In this document: piece by piece, positions 27,260 through 38,204 of the stretch
Numbering within the stretch: position 1 is the first letter of the stretch
How the letters are laid out: every line of letters begins with the position of its first letter
NCBI RefSeq assembly: GCF_051014685.1
Contig: NW_027478417.1
Location: forward strand, 930,001-994,000
DNA from: Ptiloglossa arizonensis
Taxonomy: Eukaryota; Arthropoda; Insecta; Hymenoptera; Colletidae
Direction: 5' to 3'
Length of the DNA stretch: 64,000 nt
Translations under genes and position numbers: made by a program
The notes under the pieces: model-generated
Seen by the model: only the letters and a program-made list of their open reading frames with translations
Told to the model about the DNA's origin: nothing
The model's database searches: none

Positions 27260-28320
27260 TAATCGGGCGAGTTTGTACTTTCAGATGCAACAGGAACATT
27301 TAGAGTTCGGCAATCCGTTCGCGAGGTATGGGAGTTTGAAATTAAGGAATGGTTGAGAAACCATCAAAATTTTCGCTAGTCTGATACTCCAAACCAATAA
27401 GTACTATTGCCTAGGGCGAAAATACACCCACCATTGTAATCGGGCGAGTTTCTACTTTCAGATGCAACAGGAATTTCTCGAGTTCGTCAATCCGTTCGCA
27501 AGATATGGAAGTTTGAAGATAAGGAATGGTTGAGAAACCATCAAAATTTTCGCAAGTCTGATACTCGAAACCAATAACTGGAATGGCCTAGGGGGAAAGT
27601 ACACAAACCATTGTAATCGGGCGAGTTTCTACTTTCAGATGCAACAGGAATATCTCGAATTCGTGAATCCGTTCGCGAGATATGGGGGTTTGAAGATAAG
27701 GAATAGTTGAGAAACCGTCAAAATTTTCGCAATTCTGATACTCGTGACCAATAACTACTATTTCCTAGGGCAAAAATACGCATACCGTTGTAATCGGGCG
27801 AGTTTCTACTTTCAGATGCAACAGGAACATCTCGAGTTCGGCAATCCGTTCGCGAGGTATGGGAGTTTGAAATTAAGGAATGGTTGAGAAACCATCAAAA
27901 TTTTCGCAAGTCTGATACTCCAAACCAATAAGTACTATTGCCTAGGGCGAAAATACACCCACCATTGTAATCGGGCGAGTTTCTACTTTCAGATGCAACA
28001 GGAATCTCTCGAGTTCGTCAATCCGTTCGCAAGATATGGAAGTTTGAAGATAAGGAATGGTTGAGAAACCATCAAAATTTTCGCAAGTCTGATACTCGAA
28101 ACCAATAACTGGAATGGCCTAGGGGGAAAGTACACAAACCATTGTAATCGGACGAGTTTCTACTTTCAGATGCAACAGGAATATCTCGAATTCGTGAATC
28201 CGTTCGCGAGATATGGGGGTTTGAAGATAAGGAATAGTTGAGAAACCGTCAAAATTTTCGCAATTCTGATACTCGTGACCAATAACTACTATTTCCTAGG
28301 GCAAAAATACGCATACCGTT
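27260..28320 (+). repeat. 531-bp trimeric higher-order repeat, two units
   Basis: GGCGAAAATACACCCACC monomers have anchors at 27436 and 27967, 531 bp apart. Each is followed by a monomer with CTCGAATTCGTGAATCC and then by ATTTCCTAGGGCAAAAATACG. The units differ at a few bases, for example AATTTCTCG against AATCTCTCG. Confidence 0.8.
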
Positions 28321-28885
28321 GTAATCGGGCGAGTTTCTGCTTTCAGATGCAATAGGAATCTCTCGAGTTCGTCAATCCGTTCGCGAGATATGGGAGTTTG
28401 AAGTGAAGGAATGGTTGAGAAACCATCAAAATTTTCGCAAGTCAGATACGCGAAACCAATAACTGGAATGGCCGAGGGGAAAAGTACACACACCATTGTA
28501 ATCGGGCGAGTTTCTACTTTCAGATGCAACAGGAATACCTCGAGTTCGTCAATCCGTTCGCGAGATATGGGAGTTTGAAGTTAAGGAATGGTTGAGAAAC
28601 CATCAAAATTTTCGCAAGTTTGATACTCGAAACCAATAAATACTATTGCCTAGGGCAAAATACACGTACCGTTGTAATCGGGCGAGTTTCTGCTTTCAGA
28701 TGCAATAGGAATCTCTCGAGTTCGTCAATCCGTTCGCGAGATATGGGAGCTTGAAGTGAAGGAATGGTTGAGAAACCATCAAAATTTTCGCAAGTCAGAT
28801 ACGCGAAACCAATAACTGGAATGGCCGAGGGGAAAAGTACACACACCATTGTAATCGGGCGAGTTTCTACTTTCAGATGCAACAG
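28296..28885 (+). repeat. Dimer duplication (353 bp)
   Basis: Anchors 28321 and 28674 start monomers with CAATAGGAATCTCTCG, GTCAGATACGCGAAAC and GGCCGAGGGGAAAAG. The two dimers are nearly identical, with GGGAGTTTG against GGGAGCTTG. Both are read on the minus strand as a frame of 77-79 codons, which is a shadow of the repeat. Confidence 0.8.
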
Positions 28886-29850
28886 GAATATCTCGAGTTC
28901 GTCAATCCGTTCGCGACATATGGGAGTTTGAAGTGAAGGAATGGTTGAGAAACCATCAAAATTTTCGCAAGTCTGATACGCGAAACCAATAACTGGAATA
29001 GCCTAGGGGAAAAGTACACACACCATTGTAATCGGGCGAGTTTCTACTTTCAGATGCAACAGGTATATCTCGAGTTCGTCAATCCGTTCGCGAGATATGG
29101 GAGTTTGAAGTTAAGGAATGGTTGAGAAACCATCAAAATTTTCGCAAGTCTGATACTCGAAACCAATAAATACTATTGCCTAGGGCAAAATACACGTACC
29201 GTTGTAATCGGGCTACTTTCTGATTTCAGATGCAACAGGAATTTCTCGAGTCCGTCAATCCGTTCGCGAGGTATGGGAGTTCGAAGTTAAGGAATTGTTG
29301 AGAAACCATCAACATTTTCGCTGGTCTGATACTCGAAACCTATAACTGGAATGCCCTAGGGGAAAAGTGCACACACCATAGTAATCGGGAAAGTTTCTAC
29401 TTTCAGGTGCATCAGGAATATCTAGTTCGTCAATCCGTTCGCGATATATGGGAGTTTGAAGTTAAGGAATGGTTGAGAAACCATCAAAATTTTCGCAAGT
29501 CTGATACTCGAAACCAATAACTACTATTGCCTAGGGCAAAATACACATACCGTTGTAATCGGGCGAGTTTCTGCTTTCAGATGCAACAGGAATTTCTCGA
29601 GTTCGTCAATCCGTTCGCGAGATGTGGGAGTTTGAAGTTATGGAATGTTTGAGAAACCGTCAAAATTTTCGCTGGTCTGATACTCGAAACCTAAAACTGG
29701 AATGGCCTAGGGGAAAAGTACACACACCATTGTAATCGGGCGAGTTTCTACTTTCAGATGCAACAGGAATATCTCGAGTTCGTCAATCCGTTCGCGAGAT
29801 ATGGGAGTTTGAAGTGAAGGAATGGTTGAGAAACCATCAAAATTTTCGCA
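28848..29850 (+). repeat. Block duplicated at 30788-31790 (1940 bp, 11 monomers)
   Basis: The marker TTCGCGACATATGGG and the marker GAGATGTGGGAG each recur at exactly 1940 bp (28913 to 30853; 29622 to 31562). The copies include the CAACAGGTATATC and GAATATCTAGTTCG monomers. They end where the second copy reads GTCTGAAACTCG. Confidence 0.85.
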
Positions 29851-30440
29851 AGTCTGATACGCGAAACCAATAACTGGAATAGCCTAGGGGAAAAGTACAC
29901 ACACCATTGTAATCGGGCGAGTTTCTACTTTCAGATGCAACAGGAATATCTCGAGTTCGTCAATCCGTTCGCGAGATATGGGAGTTTGAAGTTAAGGAAT
30001 GGTTGAGAAACCATCAAAATTTTCGCAAGTTTGATACTCGAAACCAATAAATACTATTGCCTAGGGCAAAATACACGTGCCGTTGTAATCGGGCGAGTTC
30101 CTGCTTTCAGATGCATTAGGAAAATCTCGAGTTCGTCAATCCGTTCGCGAGATATGGGAGTTTGAAGTTAAGGAATCGTTGAGAAACCATCAAAATTTTC
30201 CCAAGTCAGATACGCGAAACCAATAACTGGAATAGCCTAGGGGAAAAGTACACACACCATTGTAATCGGGCGAGTTTCTACTTTCAGATGCAACAGGAAT
30301 ATCTCGAGTACGTCAATCCGTTCGCGAGATATGGGAGTTTGAAGTTAAGGAATGGTTGAGAAACCATCAAAATTTTCGCAAGTTTGATACTCGAAACCAA
30401 TAAATACTATTGCCTAGGGCAAAATACACGTGCCGTTGTA
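29850..30440 (+). repeat. Dimer repeat (353 bp) with CACGTGCCG
   Basis: Monomers containing AATACACGTGCCGTTG have anchors 30085 and 30438. The intervening monomers share GTTTGATACTCGAAAC. CACGTG here is a 6-bp palindrome created by a variant of the usual CACGTACC. Confidence 0.75.
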
Positions 30441-33438
30441 ATCGGGCGAGTTCCTGCTTTCAGATGCATCAGGAATATCTCGAGTTCGTCAATCCGTTCG
30501 CGAGATATGGGAGTTTGAAGTTATGGAATCGTTGAGAAACCATCAAAATTTTCGCAAGTCTGATACTCGAAACCAATAAATACTATTGCCTAGGGCAAAA
30601 TACACGTACCGTTGTAATCGGGCTACTTTCTGATTTCAGATGCAACAGGAATTTCTCGAGTTCGTCAATCCGTTCGCGAGGTATGGGAGTTTGAAGTTAA
30701 GGAATGGTTGAGAAACCATCAACATTTTCGCTGGTCTGATAATCGAAACCTATAACTGGCATGGCCTAGGGGAAAAGTGCAACCGCCATTGTAATCGGGC
30801 GAGTTTCTACTTTCAGATGCAACAGGAATATCTCGAGTTCGTCAATCCGTTCGCGACATATGGGAGTTTGAAGTGAAGGAATGGTTGAGAAACCATCAAA
30901 ATTTTCGCAAGTCTGATACGCGAAACCAATAACTGGAATAGCCTAGGGGAAAAGTACACACACCATTGTAATCGGGCGAGTTTCTACTTTCAGATGCAAC
31001 AGGTATATCTCGAGTTCGTCAATCCGTTCGCGAGATATGGGAGTTTGAAGTTAAGGAATGGTTGAGAAACCATCAAAATTTTCGCAAGTCTGATACTCGA
31101 AACCAATAAATACTATTGCCTAGGGCAAAATACACGTACCGTTGTAATCGGGCTACTTTCTGATTTCAGATGCAACAGGAATTTCTCGAGTTCGTCAATC
31201 CGTTCGCGAGGTATGGGAGTTCGAAGTTAAGGAATGGTTGAGAAACCATCAACATTTTCGCTGGTCTGATACTCGAAACCTATAACTGGAATGCCCTAGG
31301 GGAAAAGTGCACACACCATAGTAACCGGGCGAGTTTCTACTTTCAGGTGCATCAGGAATATCTAGTTCGTCAATCCGTTCGCGATATATGGGAGTTTGAA
31401 GTTAAGGAATGGTTGAGAAACCATCAAAATTTTCGCAAGTCTGATACTCGAAACCAATAACTACTATTGCCAAGGGCAAAATACACATACCGTTGTAATC
31501 GGGCGAGTTTCTGCTTTCAGATGCAACAGGAATTTCTCGAGTTCGTCAATCCGTTCGCGAGATGTGGGAGTTTGAAGTTATGGAATGTTTGAGAAAACGT
31601 CAAAATTTTCGCTGGTCTGATACTCGAAACCTAAAACTGGAATGGCCTAGGGGAAAAGTACACACACCATTGTAATCGGGCGAGTTTCTACTTTCAGATG
31701 CAACAGGAATATCTCGAGTTCGTCAATCCGTTCGCGAGATATGGGAGTTTGAAGTGAAGGAATGGTTGAGAAACCATCAAAATTTTCGCAAGTCTGAAAC
31801 TCGAAACCTAAAACTGGAATGGCCTAGTGGAAAAGTACACACACCATTGTAATCGCGCGAGTTTCTACTTTCAGATGCAACAGGAATTTCTCGAGTTCTT
31901 CAATCCGTTCGCGAGATATGGGAGTTTGAAGTTAAGGAATGGTTGAGAAACCATCAAAATTTTCGCAAGTCTGATACTCGAAACCAATAACTACAATGGC
32001 CTAGGGGAAAAATACACATACCGTTGTAATCGGGCGAGTTTCTACTTTCAAATGCAACAGGAATTTCTCGAGTTCGTCATTCCGTTAGCGAGATATGGAA
32101 GTTTGAAGTTAAGGAAAGGTTGAGGAACCATCAAAATTTTAGCAAGTCTGATACTCGAAACCAATAACTACAAAGGCATAGGGGAAAGATACACATATCG
32201 TTGTAATCGGGCGAGTTTCTACTTTCAGAGGCAACAGGAATTTCTCGAGTTGGTCAAACTGTTCGCGAGGTATGGGAGTTTGAAGTTAAGGAATGGTTGA
32301 GAAACCATCAACATTTTCGCTGTTCTGATACTCGAAACCTATAACTGGAATGGCCTAGGGGAAAAGTGCACACACGATTGTAATCGGGCGAGTTTCTACT
32401 TTCAGGTGCAACAGGAATATCTCGAGTTCGTCAATCCGTTCGCGAGATATGGGAGTTTGAAGTTAAGGAATGGTTGAGAAACCATCAAAATTTTCGCAAG
32501 TCTGATACTCGAAACCAATAACCACTATGGCCTGGGGCAAAAATACACATACCTTTGTAATTGGGAGAGTTTCTACTGTCAGATGCAAAGGAAATTATTC
32601 GGATTCGTCAATCCGTTCGCGAAATATCGGAGTTTGAATTGGAGGTATGGTTGAGAAACCATCAACATTTTCGCTGGTCTGATACTCGAAACCAATAACT
32701 GGAATGGCCTAGGGGAAAAGTACACACACCATTGTAATCGGGCGAGTTTGTACTTTCAGATGCAACAGGAATTTCTCGAGTTCGTCAATCCGTTTGCGAG
32801 ATATGGGAGTTTGAAGAGAAGGAATGGTTGAGAAACCATCATAATTTTCGCAATTCTGATACTCGAAACCAACAACTGGAATGGACTAGGGGCAAATTAC
32901 ACGCACCATTGTAATCGGGCGAGTTTCTACTTTCAGGTGCAACAGGAATATCTCGAGTTCGTCAATCCGGTCGCGCGATATGGGAGTTTGAAGCTATGGA
33001 ATGGTTGACAAACCATCAAATTTTCGCAAGTCTGATACACGAAACCGATAACTGGAATGGCCTAGGGGAAAAGTACACACACCATTGTAATCGGGCGAGT
33101 TTCTACTTTCAGATGCAACAGGAACTTCTCGAGTTCGTCAATCCGTTCGCGAGATATGCGAGTTTGAAGTTAAGGAATGGTTGGGAAACCATCAGAATTT
33201 TCGCTGGTCTGATACTCGAAACCTATAACTGGAATGGCCTAGGGCAAAATACACATACCGTTGTAATCGGGCAACTTTCTGATTTCAGATGCAACAGGAA
33301 TATCTCGAGTTCGTCAATCCGTTCGCGAGATATGGGAGTTTGAAGTTAAGGAATGGTTGAGAAACCATCAAAATTTTCGCAAGTCTGATACTCGAAACCA
33401 ATAACTACTATTGCCTAGGGCAAAATACACGTACCGTT

Positions 33439-34144
33439 GTAATCGGGCTACTTTCTGATTTCAGATGCAACAGGAATTTCTCGAGTTCGTCAATCCGTTC
33501 GCGAGGTATGGGAGTTTGAAGTTAAGGAATGGTTGAGAAACCATCAACATTTTCGCTGTTCTGATACTCGAAACCTATAACTGGAATGGCCTAGGGGAAA
33601 AGTGCACACACGATTGTAATCGGGCGAGTTGCTACTTTCAGGTGCAACAGGAATATCTCGAGTTCGTCAATCCGTTCGCGAGATATGGGAGTTTGAAGTT
33701 AAGGAATGGTTGAGAAACCATCAAAATTTTCGCAAGTCTGATACTCGAAACCAATAACTACTATTGCCTAGGGCAAAATACACGTACCGTTGTAATCGGG
33801 CTACTTTCTGATTTCAGATGCAACAGGAATTTCTCGAGTTCGTCAATCCGTTCGCGAGGTATGGGAGTTTGAAGTTAAGGAATGGTTGAGAAACCATCAA
33901 CATTTTCGCTGTTCTGATACTTGAAACCTATAACTGGAATGGCCTAGGGGAAATGTGCACACACGATTGTAATCGGGCGAGTTTCTACTTTCAGGTGCAA
34001 CAGGAATATCTCGAGTTCGTCAATCCGTTCGCGAGATATGGGAGTTTGAAGTTAAGGAATGGTTGAGAAACCATCAAAATTTTCGCAAGTCTGATACTCG
34101 AAACCAAAAACTACTATTGCCTAGGGCAAAATACACATACCGTT
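33439..34144 (+). repeat. 353-bp dimeric repeat
   Basis: GGGCAAAATACACGTACC monomers have anchors 33439 and 33792. The next related monomer is at 34145, so there are two steps of 353 bp. Each is paired with a GTGCACACACGATTG monomer carrying CAGGTGCAACAGG. A further GTGCACACACGATTG monomer lies near 32365. Confidence 0.8.
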
Positions 34145-34496
34145 GTAATCGGGCAACTTTCTGATTTCAGGTGCAACAGGAATTTCTCGAGTTCGTCAAT
34201 TCGTTCGCGAGATATGGTAGTATGAAGTTAAGGAATGGTTGAGAAACCATCATAATTTTCGCAAGTCTGATACTCGAAACCAAAAACTACTATTGCCTAG
34301 GGCAAAATACACATACCGTTGTAATCGGGCAACTTTCTGATTTCAGGTGCAACAGGAATTTCTCGAGTTCGTCAATTCGTTCGCGAGATATGGTAGTATG
34401 AAGTTAAGGAATGGTTGAGAAACCATCATAATTTTCGCAAGTCTGATACTCGAATCCAATAACTACTATTGCCCAGGGCAAAAATACACATACGGT
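34145..34496 (+). repeat. Tandem pair of near-identical 176-bp monomers
   Basis: Anchors 34145 and 34321 are 176 bp apart. Both monomers carry GGCAACTTTCTGATTTCAGG, CAATTCGTTCGC, GGTAGTATGAAG and CATCATAATTTTCG. They part at the end, with CGAAACCAAAAAC against CGAATCCAATAAC. This looks like a recent single-monomer duplication. Confidence 0.8.
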
Positions 34497-34892
34497 TGTA
34501 ATCGGGCGAGTTCCTGCTTTCATATGCAACAGGAATTTCTCGAGTTCGTTAATCCGTTCGCGAGATATGGGAGTTAGAAGTTAAGGAATGGTTGAGAAAC
34601 CATCAAAATTTTCGCAAGTCTGATACTCGAAACCAATAACTACAATGGCCTAGGGGAAAAATACACAGACCGTTGTAATCGGGCGAGTATCTGCTTTCAG
34701 ATGCAACAGGAATTTCTCGAGTTCGTCAATCCGTTCGCGAGATATGGGAGTTTGAAGTTAAGGAATGGATGAGAAACCATCAAAATTTTCGCAAGTCTGA
34801 TACTCGAAACCAATAACTGGAATAGCCTAGGGGAAAAGTACACACACCATTGTAATCGGGCGAGTTTCTACTTTCAGATGCAACAGGAATAT

Positions 34893-34898
34893 CTCGAG
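34893..34898. other. CTCGAG palindrome, once per typical monomer
   Basis: CTCGAG (XhoI site) occurs once in most monomers. TCGCGA (NruI) at 34912-34917 and CCTAGG (AvrII) at 35003-35008 do the same here. Subfamilies lose one or another: CTCCAG at 2541, GAATTCG instead of CTCGAG in the TAGGAAATTC monomers, ATTATTCGGATTC in the GTAATTGG subfamily, and CCCAGG or CCTTGG variants. The sites predict a 177-bp ladder on digestion. Confidence 0.9.
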
Positions 34899-34909
34899 TT
34901 CGTCAATCC

Positions 34910-34926
34910 GTTCGCGAGATATGGGA
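34910..34926 (+). other. CENP-B-box-like site 1, common form (8 of 9)
   Basis: The 17-mer GTTCGCGAGATATGGGA matches the CENP-B box definition NTTCGNNNNANNCGGGN at eight of nine fixed positions. The only mismatch is T for C at the first base of CGGG. This form is present in a large share of the array's monomers, for example at 59-75 bp after each typical GTAATCGG anchor. Variants with GCGAGATGTGGGA, GTGAGATATGGGA or GCGACATATGGGA keep 8 of 9. GCGAGGTATGGGA and GCGAAATATCGGA keep 7 of 9. Binding by a CENP-B-like protein is inference; the host is unknown. Confidence 0.6.
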
Positions 34927-34941
34927 GTTTGAAGTTAAGGA

Positions 34942-34957
34942 ATGGTTGAGAAACCAT
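34942..34957. other. Hairpin ATGGTT-GAGA-AACCAT, present in typical monomers
   Basis: A perfect 6-bp inverted repeat with a 4-base loop lies at consensus positions 91-106. The loop varies while the stem is kept in several subfamilies: GACA in monomers with AAGAAATGG (for example 13911-13926), GAAA near 37600 and 37777, and GATA near 35650 and 58300. Other subfamilies weaken the stem: ATGTTT, ATCGTT and AAGGTT...GACCAT. Dyad symmetry is known to be enriched in some centromeric satellites. A function here is inference. Confidence 0.75.
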
Positions 34958-35617
34958 CAAAATTTTCGTTGGTCTGATACTCGAAACCAATAACTGGAAT
35001 GGCCTAGGGGAAAAGTACACACACCATTGTAATCGGGCGAGTTTCTACTTTCAGATGCAACAGGAATATCTCGAGTTCGTCAATCCGTTCGCGAGATATG
35101 GGAGTTTGAAGTTAAGAAATGGTTGACAAACCATCAAAATTTTCGCAAGTCTGATACTCGAAACCAATAACTACTATGGCCGAGGGCAAAAATACACATA
35201 CCGTTGTAATTGGGAGAGTTTCTACTGTCAGATGCAACAGAAATTACTCGGATTCGGCAATCCGTTCGCGAAATATCGGAGTTTGAAGTTAAGGAATGGT
35301 TGAGATACCATCAACATTTTCGCTGGTCTGATACTCGAAACCAATAACTGAAGTGGCCTTGGGGAAAAGTACACACACCACTGTAATCGGGCGAGTTTCT
35401 ACTTTCAGACACAACAGGAATTTCTCGAGTTCGTCAATGCGTTCGCGAGATATGGGAGTTTGAAGTTAAGGAATGGTTGAGAAATCATCAAAATTTTCGC
35501 AAGTCTGTTACTCGAGAAAAATAGCTACAATGGCCTAGGGGAAAAATACACATACCGTTGTAATCGGGCGAGTTTCTACTTTCAAATGCAACAGGAATTT
35601 CTCGAGTTCGTAAATCC

Positions 35618-35634
35618 GTTCGCGAAATACGGGA
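35618..35634 (+). other. CENP-B-box match, all 9 fixed positions
   Basis: GTTCGCGAAATACGGGA satisfies NTTCGNNNNANNCGGGN: TTCG at 35619-35622, A at 35627 and CGGG at 35630-35633. It is in the standard position within its monomer. Three related copies, at 35794-35810, 42341-42357 and 58441-58457, read GTTCGCGAGGTACGGGA. They keep CGGG but have G for the central A (8 of 9). Confidence 0.6.
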
Positions 35635-37505
35635 GTTAGAAGTTAAGGAATGGTTGATAAACCATCAAAATATTTGCAAGTCTGATACTCGAAAAAATAA
35701 CTACAATGTCCTAGGGGAAAAATACACATACCATTGCAATCGGGCGAGTTTCTACTTTCAGAAGCAACAGGAATTTCTCGAGTTCGTCAATCCGTTCGCG
35801 AGGTACGGGAGTTTGAAGTTAAGGAATGGTTGAGAAGCCATCAAAATTTTCGCAATTCTAATGGTTGAAACGAATAACTAGAATGGCTTAGGGCAAAAAT
35901 ATTCATACCGTTGTAATCGGGCGAGTTTCTGCTTTTACATGCAACAGGAATTTCTCGAGTTCGTCAATCCGTTCGCGAGATATGGGAGTTTGAAGTTAAG
36001 GAATGGTTGAGAAACCATCAAAATTTTCGCAAGTCTGATACTCGTAACCAATAACTGCAATGGCCGAGGGGAAAAATACACATACCGTTGTATTCGGGCG
36101 AGCTTCTACTTTCAAATGCAACAGGAATTTCGCGAGTTCGTCATTCCGTTAGCGAGATTTGGAAGTTTGAAGTTAAGGAAAGGTTGAGGAACCATCAAAA
36201 TTTTAGCAAGTCTGATACTCGAAACCAATAACTACAAACGCCTAGGGGAAAAATACACATATCGTTGTAATCGGGCGAGTTTCTACTTTCAGAAGCAACA
36301 GGAATTTCTCGAGTTCGTCAATCCGTTCGCCAGATATGGGAGTTTGAAGTCAAGGAAAGGTTGAGAAACCATCAAAATTTTCGCAAGTCTGATGCTAGAA
36401 ACGAATAACTAGAATGGCTTAGGGCATACATATTCATACCGTTGTAATCGGGCGAGTTTCTGCTTTCAGATGCAACAGGAATATCTCGAATTCGTCAATC
36501 CATTCGCGAGATATGGGAGTTTGAAGTTAAGAAATGGTTGACAAACCATCAAAATTTTCGCAAGTCTAATACTCGAAACCAATAACTACTATGGCCTAGG
36601 CCAAAAATGCACATACCGTTGTAATTGGGAGAGTTTCTACTGTCAGATGCATCAGAAATTATTCGGATTCGTCAATCCGTTCGCGAAATATCGGAGTTTG
36701 AAGAGGAGGTATGGTTGAGAAACCATCAACATTTCGCTGGTCTGATACTCGAAACCAATAACTGGAATCGCCTAGGGGAAAAGTACACACACCATTGTAA
36801 TCGGGCGAGTTTCTACTTTCAGATGCAACAGGAATTTCTCGAGTTCGTCAATCCGTTCGCGAGATATGGGAGTTTGAAGTGAAGGAATGGTTGAGAAACC
36901 ATCATAATTTCCGCAATTCTGATACTCGAAACCTATAACAGAAATGGCCTAGGGCAAAAATACACATACCGTTGTAATCGGGCGAGTTCCTGCTTTCAGA
37001 TGCAACAGGAATTTCTCGAGTTTGTCAATCCGTTCGTGAGATATGGGAGTTTGAAGTTAAGGAATGGTTGAGAAACCATCAAAATTTTCGCAAGTCTGAT
37101 ACCCGAAATCAATAACTGGAATGGCCTAGGGGAAAAGTACAAATACCGTTGTAATCGGGCGACTTTCTGCTTCCAGATGCGACAGGAAATTCTCGAGTGC
37201 GTCAGTCCGTTCGCGAGAGATATGGGAGTTCGTAGTTAAGGAATGGTTGAGAAACCATCAAAATTTTCGGAAGTCTGATACTCGAAACCAATAACTACTA
37301 TTGCCCAGGGCAAAAATACGCATACCGTTGTAATCGGGCGAGTTTCTGCTTTCAGATGCAACATGAATTTCTCGAGTTCGTCAATCCGTTCGCGAGATGT
37401 GGGAGTTTGAAGTTATGGAATGTTTGGAAACCATCAAAGTTTTCGCTGGTCTGATACTCGAAACCTAAAACTGGAATAGCCTAGGGGAAAACTACACACA
37501 CCATT

Positions 37506-37860
37506 GTAATCGGGAGAGTTTCTACTTTCAGATGCAACAGGAATATCTCGAGTTCGTCGATCCGTTCGCGAGATATGGGAGTTTGAAGTAAAGGAATGGT
37601 TGAAAAACCATCAAAATTTTCGCAAGTCTGATACTCGAAACCAATAGCTGGAATGGCCTAGGGGGAAAGTAAACACACCATTGTAATCGGGCGAGTTTCT
37701 ACTTTCAGATGCAACAGGAATATCTCGAGTTCGTCGATCCGTTCGCGAGATATGGGAGTTTGAAGTAAAGGAATGGTTGAAAAACCATCAAAATTTTCGC
37801 AAGTCTGATACTCGAAACCAATAACTGGAATGGCCTAGGGGGAAAGTAAACACACCATTG
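37506..37860 (+). repeat. Tandem pair of monomers with GAAA-loop hairpin
   Basis: Anchors 37506 and 37683 start two monomers sharing GTCGATCCG, GAAGTAAAGG and GGTTGAAAAACCATC, followed by GGGGGAAAGTAAACACACC. They are almost the same sequence, which suggests a recent duplication of one unit. Confidence 0.75.
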
Positions 37861-38204
37861 TAATCGGGCGAGTTTCTACTTTCAGATGCAACAGGAATAT
37901 CTCGAATTCGTGAATCCGTTCGCGAGATATGGGCGTTTGAAGATAAGGAATAGTTGAGAAACCATCAAAATTTTCGCAAGTCTGATACTCGAGACCAATA
38001 ACTACTATTTCCTAGGGCAAAAATACACATACCGTTGTAATCGGGCGAGTTTCTGCTTTCATATGCAAGAGGAATTTCTCGAGTTCGTTAATCCGTTCGC
38101 GAGATATGGGAGTTAGAAGTTAAGGAATGGTTGAGAAACCATCAAAATTTTCGCAAGTCTGATACTCGAAACCAATAACTACAATGGCCTAGGGGAAAAA
38201 TACA

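Larger units (their letters stand above)
20000..31800 (+). repeat. Domain 3: HOR-rich region with GATACGCGAAAC subfamily
   Basis: About 67 monomers. Many carry GATACGCGAAACC in place of GATACTCGAAACC, a variant essentially confined to about 20.3-31.0 kb. GTTCGCGAGATGTGGG monomers with GTTATGGAATG recur. Short-period higher-order repeats (2, 3, 4 and 11 monomers) dominate and are described separately. No gene or unique sequence is present. Confidence 0.85.
34852..35028 (+). repeat. Representative satellite monomer (177 bp)
   Basis: This copy is close to my majority-rule monomer and serves as a map. Counting from GTAATCGG as position 1: polypyrimidine stretch and CAGATGC at about 14-30; CTCGAG at 42-47; CENP-B-box-like site at 59-75, containing TCGCGA at 61-66; hairpin ATGGTTGAGAAACCAT at 91-106; a TTTCG/CGAAA dyad at about 113-135; CCTAGG at 152-157; and an A-rich linker plus ACACAC at 158-175. 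The main length difference between copies lies in the A-rich linker, where GGGGAAAAGTACAC gives 177 bp and GGGCAAAATACAC gives 176 bp. The consensus holds nine CpGs. This copy has lost one of them (TTCGTTGG instead of TTCGCAAG or TTCGCTGG). Confidence 0.95.

Noticed and set aside
34893..34898. CTCGAG, TCGCGA and CCTAGG as functional protein-binding palindromes
   Set aside because: Each is lost in whole subfamilies without other change. They are useful as restriction markers, but nothing in the sequence supports a function.
34852..35028. Identity with the Arabidopsis 178/180-bp, rice CentO or human alpha satellite
   Set aside because: The length is similar, but the monomer does not resemble what I know of these families beyond the short CENP-B-box-like motif.
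37190..37440. Possible insertion of foreign sequence near 37.2 kb
   Set aside because: The irregularity is only 2-bp indels (GCGAGAGATATGG and TGTTTGGAAACC). The monomer register continues on both sides.
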